This document shows, piece by piece, positions 9,062 through 16,910 of a stretch of 64,000 bases of DNA (its first letter is position 1; every line of letters begins with the position of its first letter). The translations under genes were made by a program, and so were the position numbers. The DNA is taken from positions 6,989,342-7,053,341 of the forward strand of contig NZ_CP042431.1 in assembly GCF_007970185.1 (NCBI RefSeq), written 5' to 3'. This stretch comes from Pseudobacter ginsenosidimutans. Lineage in GTDB: Bacteria > Bacteroidota > Bacteroidia > Chitinophagales > Chitinophagaceae. The notes beneath the pieces were generated by a model that was not told the origin of the DNA, did no database searches, and worked only from the letters and a program-made list of their open reading frames with translations.

Positions 9062-11452
9062 TTACCGTTTCAATAACCTTATATAATATATCCTGCCAGC
9101 AGTTGTACCCGGCAATGATTGAAATTTCACCCGTACATACTCCTTGTCTTTCACCATTCCGGCAGGGATAGGATACTCAATATCGAAGAATGCTGATTGA
9201 TTCCATCTGTTTGTATTGTTTTCGATCACCAATCGCTGATCGTCGATCAATATCTCAAAGTTCCTGTTACCCCATTCACTACCCCAGTAACGGACCCTCA
9301 AAATCAACTCCTCTTCATTTTTTGTGCTCATCTGATAGCTGAAATATCCTCCATTGGAGGCCTCACGCCAGAAAGCATCCATCGTATTATCCGAACGGGA
9401 ACCTTCCTGCAGGAGCTTATGATCGATTTCCGGTTGCTGTTCACCGGGAGCTATAAAGTCTATTGTACGTTTTTCCAGGACCATCCGCTCTTTTTCGAAA
9501 ACTGCCAGTGAATCGAGATATCCCTTGTATTGTCCATTGCTCAACGCCATCCAGTAGATCATATACCGCGCATCGTGTATCCCATAAAAAGGTTCCAGTT
9601 CTATTTTTACAGGATTGATCGTTTTCAGATCCGGAAAAGTAAAATGCAGGGGCCGCCCTTTTACCGGTTGCAATTTGTGTATCACCTGATCAAATGTATC
9701 TGATACAAGGATCGGTGCTTTATCTACCGGTAATTTTTCACCTCCGGCAATATGCGCCCAACGTCCGTCATTGGCTATAAGGCCGTTCAGGTTTTCTGTT
9801 CCTGTTTTAGCTCCCAGTAATATGGGGCCATGCATTATGGCTATATAAGCGGGAACATTTGGCAGATGCTCAATGGAATTTTGCATGGGCAGGAAGACCT
9901 GAACAATATCGCCTTTTTTCCAGGTCCTGTCAATGGCTACATAAGAAGCAGGATGCTGATCATATTTTACATTTTTCCCGTTTACGAGTATTTTCAAGGA
10001 ACCTTGCTTCATCCATCCCGGATAGCGGACCATCAATGTAAACCGGGACAAGCCCGAAGTGATCAATAGTTTGGTATGTTCTTCCTCCGGAAAATTCGTT
10101 TCCTGCCTGATCACGATCTTCTTTTCCTGCCAGTCAAGTTCCGAGGCTGCAAAAAGATTTACAAAAAGGGAATCCTGCCTGTGTGTATAAATAAGCCTGT
10201 TGTATTGTCCATGATTTTCCATGCCTGTGCCTACACAACACCACATCGCCTGATTGGGAGCGGAATACACCCTGTAATGCCTGGGACGAAGCGGTGTAAA
10301 ATAAACATAGCCGCCGTGAGTGGGATGTTGTGTGGAGAGAATATGATTATACAATGTCCGTTCGTAATAATCCATATAGGTAGCCGAGGGCACTACGCGA
10401 AACAGGTCTTCGGTCAGTTTGAGCATATTGTTTGAATTGCAGGATTCCGGCCCTTCCACGTCGGTAACCATATCCATACAGGCTGCTTTTGCAGGAAAGA
10501 ACTCCCGTCTGCTATTCCCACCGAATGCAACGCTTCGGTTATTGGTGACCGTTTCCCAAAAGAAACTGCCTGCTTTTTTGAAAGTACTGTCCTGGCATAA
10601 TTCACTTATTCGTTGAAATCCAACTGCCTTTGGTACCTGGGTGTTGGCGTGTTTGTTATCCAGGTTGTCTATCCCTTTCGCCATTGGATCAAGCAGCATT
10701 CTATGCGAAAATCGTTTGGCTGCCACCAGGTATTTTTCCTTACCAGTCATTTGAAAGGCATCAGCCATCACTTCGTTCATTCCTCCATGTTCTGTATCCA
10801 GCATCGATTGCATTTGGGCTTCCGTCAATCCTGCAACGATATCGATGCCCCAATCGCAAAAGGAGAGGAATAATGCTTTGGCTTCCTGGTTGCCAGTGTA
10901 TAGCCATACATCTCTAAGCCCGGCATAGAGCTTATGCAAATTGTACCATGGTACCCAGGCCGCCCTGTACGCCTTGAAGTTGCCCTGCCTGAACGCAGAC
11001 CAGATGGTATCGCTATTGGGTACGCCACCCAAATAACCATTACCCCATGCCGGATAACGCCTGGCATTTTCCTGCTGGCATGCTTTCAGTTCCGCAATCA
11101 TATAATCCATCCGCCTCTTACATTCTGTATTTTGCGTAGCAGCATAATGCATGGCAAGAGCCGATAAATAATGCCCTCCCACATGCCCATCCAATCCTTC
11201 CCAGTTAGGATAACCGGAAGCCCTGGCCGGCAAGCCCGCTTCTTTCCTGAATGGCGCCAGCAGCCTGTCTGCATCATATGCCAACAATACACGGATATTG
11301 AGGTCCCTGGCTCGTTTAAAAGCCCCCCCGAGCAACCGGACATCTTTTAACGGAAAACTATTATGATACAAGCTATCCTGTGCATGGGTTGCAGATCCCA
11401 CCAGCATGGGCAAGACCAAAAAAAATATCTTCAAACTATTTCTGATATTCAT
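9062..11452 (-). CDS. GH127/GH146-type beta-L-arabinofuranosidase (DUF1680), exported
   Basis: 796-aa glycoside hydrolase with a Sec signal peptide (about residues 1-24, ending THAQ). The family's zinc-thiolate catalytic signature is complete: Glu336-x-Cys338 (VEGPESCNSNN) and the Cys405-Cys406 pair (MWCCVGTGMENH). In characterised members a Cys in such a pair is the nucleophile and Zn2+ is bound by the three Cys and the Glu. An (alpha/alpha)6 barrel comes first, followed by beta-sandwich domains. The last 120 residues look like the extra C-terminal domain often seen in the larger GH146-type Bacteroides enzymes. The product would be L-arabinose released from beta-linked arabinofuranosyl chains. 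It is convergent with the GntP gene and divergent from the GH97 gene. Confidence 0.88.
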   Translation of the reverse strand: MNIRNSLKIFFLVLPMLVGSATHAQDSLYHNSFPLKDVRLLGGAFKRARDLNIRVLLAYDADRLLAPFRKEAGLPARASGYPNWEGLDGHVGGHYLSALAMHYAATQNTECKRRMDYMIAELKACQQENARRYPAWGNGYLGGVPNSDTIWSAFRQGNFKAYRAAWVPWYNLHKLYAGLRDVWLYTGNQEAKALFLSFCDWGIDIVAGLTEAQMQSMLDTEHGGMNEVMADAFQMTGKEKYLVAAKRFSHRMLLDPMAKGIDNLDNKHANTQVPKAVGFQRISELCQDSTFKKAGSFFWETVTNNRSVAFGGNSRREFFPAKAACMDMVTDVEGPESCNSNNMLKLTEDLFRVVPSATYMDYYERTLYNHILSTQHPTHGGYVYFTPLRPRHYRVYSAPNQAMWCCVGTGMENHGQYNRLIYTHRQDSLFVNLFAASELDWQEKKIVIRQETNFPEEEHTKLLITSGLSRFTLMVRYPGWMKQGSLKILVNGKNVKYDQHPASYVAIDRTWKKGDIVQVFLPMQNSIEHLPNVPAYIAIMHGPILLGAKTGTENLNGLIANDGRWAHIAGGEKLPVDKAPILVSDTFDQVIHKLQPVKGRPLHFTFPDLKTINPVKIELEPFYGIHDARYMIYWMALSNGQYKGYLDSLAVFEKERMVLEKRTIDFIAPGEQQPEIDHKLLQEGSRSDNTMDAFWREASNGGYFSYQMSTKNEEELILRVRYWGSEWGNRNFEILIDDQRLVIENNTNRWNQSAFFDIEYPIPAGMVKDKEYVRVKFQSLPGTTAGRIYYIRLLKR

Positions 11453-11667
11453 CCTCTTCTATTAAATGGAGTTGGAGAAACCTGATCAAAAGCAATATAG
11501 GTTCACAAAGAATACTATGCTTACAAATGTCAAATTTTGAGACGACAGGAACAATCCAAATTCTATGAAACTCTATTAAGACTGTCATCCAATCCTGTAC
11601 AAAATTTTCCTTTTGAGAATAATTGAGACATTTCAGCTATTGCAAAAAGTTCCAGTCAGCCAAATGA

Positions 11668-13641
11668 ATGATGGAACAACTTATTTTTGATCCCATGCAA
11701 CACAATTACTTGTATAGAACCCTGGTCTCTATCCGGCTTCGGTTAACCAGCATTGTAATTTTGCTGGCAACAATTGCATCCAATGCACAATCCTCCGGCA
11801 TTTCCAGCCCCGATAATAAAATATCAGTCGTAGTTCAAACCTCCGATGGTAAAATAACCTGGCAGGTTTCTCATAACAACAGGTTAGTGATCCGTCCTTC
11901 ACTGCTTGGTCTGGCTACCACTGAAGGACCTGCGGGTCCATGGCGGTTCGACAGCAGCTCAGCAGTGACGGCGGTTAGCGAAAACTATGAGTTGTTTACC
12001 GGTAAGAAAAGTCAGATATCATATAAGGCAAATAGAAGGACATTCTATTACAGCGATGCCTCAGGCAAACCACTTCACATCATTTATCAGGTATCCAATG
12101 ACGGTATTGGATTCCGTTATTTTGTGCCTGCCCACGATACAGTACGGGTTTTCGATGAGCAGACAACTTTCAATTTCGATACTGCAACACGTGCATTCCT
12201 GCAGCCCATGCAGGCAGCCAAGACCGGCTTTGAAAGCACCAACCCCGCATATGAAGAAAATTACCGTCAAAATATTCCTGTAACCAGCGCATCACCAACG
12301 GGATGGGCCTACCCTGCTCTCTTCAAACAAAAGGAAGATATATGGATCTTGATTTCCGAAGCCGGGTTGGATGGGAAGTATTGCGCCACACGCCTTAAGA
12401 ACGAGCAGCAGTCCCCTGCTTTCAAAATAGCATTCCCGGATCCCAGAGAAATCATGGAAATTGATGGATTACTGCCACGCTCTGCCGGATCCCTCTTCTC
12501 TCCCTGGCGCGTGATCACTATTGGCAGTCTTAAGAACATCATGGAGTCAACACTCGGAACAGATCTGTCGCCTGCATCTGTGCTTAGTGATCACCGGTTT
12601 GTTGAACCAGGAAAAGCATCCTGGAGCTGGATAATGTCAAAGGATGACTCGATCGTTTACTCCGAGCAAAAAAGATATATTGATTTTGCTGCCAACATGA
12701 AATGGAAATACTGCCTGATCGATGCCAACTGGGACAAGAATATCGGTTATGACCGTATCAGGGAACTTGCTGCTTACGCTGGTACAAAAAAAGTGGGACT
12801 GCTATTATGGTACAATTCTGCGGGTAGCTGGAATACAGTGAAGATGACACCCAAAGACAAATTATTGACTCCGCAAAGCAGGCGTGAAGAATTTACGCTT
12901 TTGAAGGGCATGGGAATTAAAGGTATAAAAGTTGATTTCTTCGGAGGTGATGGTCGTTCCGTGATCCAATACTACATAGATATTCTGAATGATGCTGCAG
13001 AAGCAGGACTGCTGGTGAATTTTCACGGCGCCACCCTGCCACGCGGATGGAGCCGGACCTACCCGCACTTGTTGACAACAGAGGCGGTCAAGGGGTTTGA
13101 AATGATCACCTTTAACCAACGCGACGCAGACAATGAGGCCAATCATGCCACCATGCTACCATATACCAGGAACGTTTTCGATCCAATGGACTTTACGCCT
13201 ACCAATCTGTACAAGATCCAATCTCATGTTCAACGGAAAACCACTGGGGCATTCGAACTGGCAACGTCAATCATCTATTTGTCCGGTATTCAGCATATCG
13301 CAGAGTCGCCCGACGGTATGAGCCAGGTACCATTATTTGTAAAACAATGTATGCAGCAGCTACCTGACCGCTGGGATGAGGTCCGGTTCATGGAAGGCTA
13401 TCCGGGTAAATACATCGTTATTGCACGGAGGGCCGGAAAGAAATGGTATATCGCCGGCATCAATGGAGAAAATGTTCCGCGAAAGGTGCAGATCGATCTC
13501 TCTGCTTTTAAATCGGGAAAAGCAACTTGCATCAAAGATGGCAGAACAAAATTGGATTTCACCGCCGAAACACTAAGCCCGGCTTCTCCTGCAACAGTGG
13601 AAATGCAAGCCGCGGGAGGTTTTGTTATTGCTCTGGAGTAG
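11668..13641 (+). CDS. GH97 retaining glycosidase (beta-L-arabinopyranosidase or alpha-galactosidase type)
   Basis: 657-aa GH97 protein: N-terminal beta-sandwich, central (beta/alpha)8 barrel from about residue 290, and a C-terminal all-beta domain. A hydrophobic export signal lies at about residues 25-40 and ends SNAQ. The first ATG (11668) gives a long n-region; in-frame ATGs at 11671 and 11695 are alternatives. The barrel strand GIKVDFFGGD carries Asp423, and LLTTEAVKGFE carries Glu472. This Asp/Glu pair and its 49-residue spacing match the retaining branch of GH97, not the inverting alpha-glucosidase SusB type. Retaining GH97s include alpha-galactosidases and beta-L-arabinopyranosidases; the arabinose context favours the latter. 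The 3' end overlaps the convergent AraC gene by 17 nt. Confidence 0.87.
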   Translation: MMEQLIFDPMQHNYLYRTLVSIRLRLTSIVILLATIASNAQSSGISSPDNKISVVVQTSDGKITWQVSHNNRLVIRPSLLGLATTEGPAGPWRFDSSSAVTAVSENYELFTGKKSQISYKANRRTFYYSDASGKPLHIIYQVSNDGIGFRYFVPAHDTVRVFDEQTTFNFDTATRAFLQPMQAAKTGFESTNPAYEENYRQNIPVTSASPTGWAYPALFKQKEDIWILISEAGLDGKYCATRLKNEQQSPAFKIAFPDPREIMEIDGLLPRSAGSLFSPWRVITIGSLKNIMESTLGTDLSPASVLSDHRFVEPGKASWSWIMSKDDSIVYSEQKRYIDFAANMKWKYCLIDANWDKNIGYDRIRELAAYAGTKKVGLLLWYNSAGSWNTVKMTPKDKLLTPQSRREEFTLLKGMGIKGIKVDFFGGDGRSVIQYYIDILNDAAEAGLLVNFHGATLPRGWSRTYPHLLTTEAVKGFEMITFNQRDADNEANHATMLPYTRNVFDPMDFTPTNLYKIQSHVQRKTTGAFELATSIIYLSGIQHIAESPDGMSQVPLFVKQCMQQLPDRWDEVRFMEGYPGKYIVIARRAGKKWYIAGINGENVPRKVQIDLSAFKSGKATCIKDGRTKLDFTAETLSPASPATVEMQAAGGFVIALE

Positions 13642-14011
13642 TCTCCAACGCCGGGGCGTATGATTGATTGGCCATTACTTCCATCCGCTGGTAAGTGGCA
13701 GGCGTTACTTTATATTGTTTCAGGAACATCTTTCCAAAACTGCTTTGAGAAGTAAATCCCAACATGCGCGCCACCTGAAAAGCCCTGTATCGTCCTTCGG
13801 CCAATAATTCGGCTGCTCTTTTCATCTTAGCCTCGTTGATCCATTCGCTGGGAGTGAGATCGGTTACGCTTTTCAATTTTCTGTAAAGCGTTGCACGGCT
13901 CATATGCATAAGCGCAGCCAATTGTTTGACGTCGATCTTCTTATAGTGGAACATAGAAGACCTGCATTCGTTCAGTTTCAGCAGCAGTTCCCGCTGTTCA
14001 GAACTGGCCAT
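13625..14011 (-). CDS. Short AraC-family DNA-binding protein
   Basis: About 128 aa from the ATG at 14011 (MASSEQREL). The frame also reads back to a GTG at 14146, but that N-terminal stretch is not protein-like. Almost the whole protein is one AraC double helix-turn-helix: a first HTH at about VKQLAALMHMSRATLYRKLK and a second around FQVARMLGFTSQSSFGKMFL. It resembles the output domain of Bacteroidota hybrid two-component regulators but has no sensor, receiver or ligand-binding part. A role in controlling the adjacent arabinose-type locus is inferred from position only. It converges on and overlaps the GH97 gene, so the two transcripts would be antisense at their ends. Confidence 0.75.
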   Translation of the reverse strand: MASSEQRELLLKLNECRSSMFHYKKIDVKQLAALMHMSRATLYRKLKSVTDLTPSEWINEAKMKRAAELLAEGRYRAFQVARMLGFTSQSSFGKMFLKQYKVTPATYQRMEVMANQSYAPALETTPEQ

Positions 14012-14235
14012 TATCCCCTGCCGCAATTTGCTGCGGGAGGGAGAAATGATCATTACATGAATACCCATGTGAAAAATCGTTTTGAGAGCCCCGCAGGGAT
14101 TGTTCTTTACTAAAAGGTCCGGGCTCAAAACTAGTGGCTTCCCCACAGCAGGTATGCTTCATTTGTAGGAATTACTGTCAAAAATGTTATGTAAGGCTGG
14201 AAAATAAATGTAATTATGGGGTGACCAGCAGGTTC

Positions 14236-15555
14236 TTAATTCTCTTCATCCAGCAATTCCAGTATCCCTTCATTGTTAATGATGAGCATCCCTTGCCGGT
14301 CTTCCGTAATACCTTGCGCAAGTTTGTAGGGATAGCGGGGAATACTGCCTTCCATGATGGTAGGCATGAACACAAACTGGATGTTTTTCTTACCCTGTAA
14401 TGCATCTCCTACTTCAATGATATGAGTGGATACGATGAAGAGGCAATTGCTGTAATCAGCAAAACCTTCTGTTACTGCCAGGGTGCCATCATAGGCATCC
14501 TTCACGTTGGTTCCTTTGAAGAGCTCATCAAACATAAGCAGCAGCCGCCTGCCACTGGCTGCAGCCACTGCTGCCTGTTTCACGCGCACTACTTCTGCAT
14601 AAAAATGGCTATATCCTAAACCGATATTGTCGGCAACATTGATGCTGGAATACAAACCTTCCCTTACTGAGAACTCCATCGCACTGGCAGCTACCGGGAA
14701 ACCCATATGAGCGAGGTAGAAGTTGATACCGATGGCCTTCATCAGAGTGGATTTACCGGCCATATTCGCGCCAGTTAAGAATAATACGTTGGAAGTGCCG
14801 TTCATGGTCAGGTCATTGCCGATGGCTTTGTCTACACAGGGATGGAACAGGTTCTTCGCTTCAAGTTTGTTCATCTCCGGCGTGAGTGCCGTGGCATAAT
14901 GGAAGTTCCTGATGGCGGCTGTTTTGCCTACAGCAATGTTCACATCCAGCTCACTGATGAACTCCAGCACTTCTGCCAGTTTTTCTTTCAGGCGGCTTTT
15001 GAGCAGGTATTCATATCCGGCGAGGGTGTTCACTGAGAGTGCCTGGTAGATATCCACCATTCGTAACTGTTCCAGCTCCGGAATGACCAGAATGTTTTTG
15101 ATAAAACGGAAGCGGTTCTGATACGGTCCTGGTTTGTCAGTCAGTGGTTCTACGAACTGGTAGCATTTGTTCAGGATCACGATGGTGGCCTGTAATCCCT
15201 GCATCATCTTTTTATACCGTTCATCGCGGGTGATACTCGCTAATATTTTTTTTATCAGCGTGGCTGCAAATACGAGTGCTTTGTTTTTGCTGGTCCCGGT
15301 ATCCATGAACTCGCGCATCAGCGTCAGCTGCGAGGTATCAAACGGGAACACCAGTTGTGCCTGCTGGAAGAACTGGAATACGCTGCTGCGCTGATTAATG
15401 GCCACAGCATCCTGCAGGGGATTGCGGAACATATGATCGAGCAGCTGCTCGCCGCCACGGGTTTTGACCTGGCAGAATAATCCATATACAGAGCCCTGGC
15501 GAAACTTGCCAAGGATATTGAGTTCTTCTATCGTTTGTTTGTCGTTGTTAAACAT
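14236..15555 (-). CDS. MutS-like ATPase lacking mismatch-recognition domain (copy 2 of tandem pair)
   Basis: About 439 aa starting at the ATG at 15555 (MFNNDKQTIEEL), which overlaps the stop of the upstream paralogue and aligns with that paralogue's start. The open frame continues upstream to 15633, but only through sequence belonging to the other gene. It has the MutS core (lever/clamp helices) and the ATPase domain: Walker A GANMAGKST with Lys268, Walker B LLLMFDEL, and an STH switch motif. The mismatch-binding domain I of true MutS is absent. Such short MutS relatives are common in Bacteroidota and have no established role. It shares the operon with its paralogue and with GldFG-like permease genes. 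Confidence 0.85.
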   Translation of the reverse strand: MFNNDKQTIEELNILGKFRQGSVYGLFCQVKTRGGEQLLDHMFRNPLQDAVAINQRSSVFQFFQQAQLVFPFDTSQLTLMREFMDTGTSKNKALVFAATLIKKILASITRDERYKKMMQGLQATIVILNKCYQFVEPLTDKPGPYQNRFRFIKNILVIPELEQLRMVDIYQALSVNTLAGYEYLLKSRLKEKLAEVLEFISELDVNIAVGKTAAIRNFHYATALTPEMNKLEAKNLFHPCVDKAIGNDLTMNGTSNVLFLTGANMAGKSTLMKAIGINFYLAHMGFPVAASAMEFSVREGLYSSINVADNIGLGYSHFYAEVVRVKQAAVAAASGRRLLLMFDELFKGTNVKDAYDGTLAVTEGFADYSNCLFIVSTHIIEVGDALQGKKNIQFVFMPTIMEGSIPRYPYKLAQGITEDRQGMLIINNEGILELLDEEN

Positions 15556-16888
15556 GGTGCAGGGAAATTTGAGCGTTGGCGGAAGTGTTGCTTTCTTTTT
15601 TTCCATTTTCCAGAATATCGAGAATGCCTTCATTACGGATGATGATCATGCCATGGCGGTCATCAGTAATACCCTGTTCGAGGTGGTAGGTGTACCCGGG
15701 TACATGGCCATTCATTCGGGTGGGCAGGAACTGGAAATCTACATTGATGCTGTCTTTTAACTGTTCACCTGCTTCTACAATGTGGGAAGAAACGATGAAC
15801 AGGCTGTTCTTCTTTCGGGTAAATCCTTTGATCACAGCCACGGTGGCTTCATGCGCATCTTTTACGTTTGTTCCGCGAAAGAGTTCATCGAAGAGAATAA
15901 AAAAGGAACCGCCTCCGCTGAGCTCCTGTGCCATTTTCTTCACGCGTAATACTTCCACATAAAAATGGCTGGCACCGATGCCGAGGTTATCCGGAAGGTT
16001 CACTGTGGTGTAGATCCCATCCAATACAGAGAACTCCATACTTGCCGCCGCCACGGGAAAACCCATGTGCGCGATGTAGAGTGCCGTGCTCAGTGATCGA
16101 AGGAAGGTGGATTTGCCAGCCATGTTAGCGCCGGTAAGGAACAGCACATTCTTGCCACCATTCATCTGCAGATCATTGGCCACCGGCTTTTTTAACGAGG
16201 GATGATAGACGCCTTTTACGTTCAACACGGCCTGTCCTTTTTCCAACGCCTTCGGAAAAATGAATTTCCGCTCAAGGGCTGTCATCGCAACAGACATATA
16301 AACATCGAGATGATAGATTGCTGTGAAGAGTTTCAGTATTTTCTCTCTTTCGGCTATGCGAAAGAGAGAGTCAAAAGCTGTGATGGCGCTATAGGACAGC
16401 CGGCTATTGTCTGATACTTTCAGCACAGGTTCAAATGCAGGATTGGAGATCAATTGAGCAATCGCTTCCCGTTCATTGGCATAACCAACAATGTTGATGA
16501 TCTCGTGCCTGTCAATAAAGCTGGAAGTAGTATTGAAGATATCGATCACTGCGTGCACACCATTCTGTATTTCTTTTTCGCCCAGGGCTACCCGGTTGCC
16601 TTTAGCCTTCATCTCTTCTTCTGAATGACTCAGGTATTTTTCAGCTGTATCAAACAGCGCTCCTTCATAGGGGAACCGGACCTTTACCCGCGCAAAGTTT
16701 TCTATAATGCTGCTCCGCCGGTTAATAGCCTGCTTATCGGAAAGCGGGTTGCGGAACAGATCACTCAGCAGGGCTGCACCGCCTCTGGTGTTTGCATTAT
16801 TGTAAAGATCGATGATGCCCTCTCCACTTTTTTTAGAAAAAATCCCCAGATCCCCGATGGTCTGTTCATCTGTTCTCAATAAGTTCAT
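15548..16888 (-). CDS. MutS-like ATPase lacking mismatch-recognition domain (copy 1 of tandem pair)
   Basis: 446-aa paralogue of the following gene. It has the same opening (DEQTIGDL), the same core and the same ATPase motifs: Walker A GANMAGKST with Lys259, FILFDELFRGTNVKDAH as the Walker B region, and a VSSH switch motif. Conservation of both Walker motifs in both copies suggests both are active ATPases that could form a heterodimer, as eukaryotic MutS homologues do; this is inference. The start is 22 nt downstream of the second GldFG-like permease gene, so it is probably co-transcribed with the ABC system. The copies differ enough, including in the C-terminal tail, to be an old duplication. 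Confidence 0.85.
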   Translation of the reverse strand: MNLLRTDEQTIGDLGIFSKKSGEGIIDLYNNANTRGGAALLSDLFRNPLSDKQAINRRSSIIENFARVKVRFPYEGALFDTAEKYLSHSEEEMKAKGNRVALGEKEIQNGVHAVIDIFNTTSSFIDRHEIINIVGYANEREAIAQLISNPAFEPVLKVSDNSRLSYSAITAFDSLFRIAEREKILKLFTAIYHLDVYMSVAMTALERKFIFPKALEKGQAVLNVKGVYHPSLKKPVANDLQMNGGKNVLFLTGANMAGKSTFLRSLSTALYIAHMGFPVAAASMEFSVLDGIYTTVNLPDNLGIGASHFYVEVLRVKKMAQELSGGGSFFILFDELFRGTNVKDAHEATVAVIKGFTRKKNSLFIVSSHIVEAGEQLKDSINVDFQFLPTRMNGHVPGYTYHLEQGITDDRHGMIIIRNEGILDILENGKKESNTSANAQISLHHV

Positions 16889-16910
16889 AACATGTATGTT
16901 TACCAGATTT

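Noticed and set aside
11682-11689. TATTTTTG as a promoter -7 box for GH97
   Set aside because: It lies downstream of the likely start codons, leaving no usable start after it.
14236-16888. Calling the two MutS-like proteins DNA mismatch repair MutS
   Set aside because: Both lack the N-terminal mismatch-recognition domain and are about half the length of MutS.
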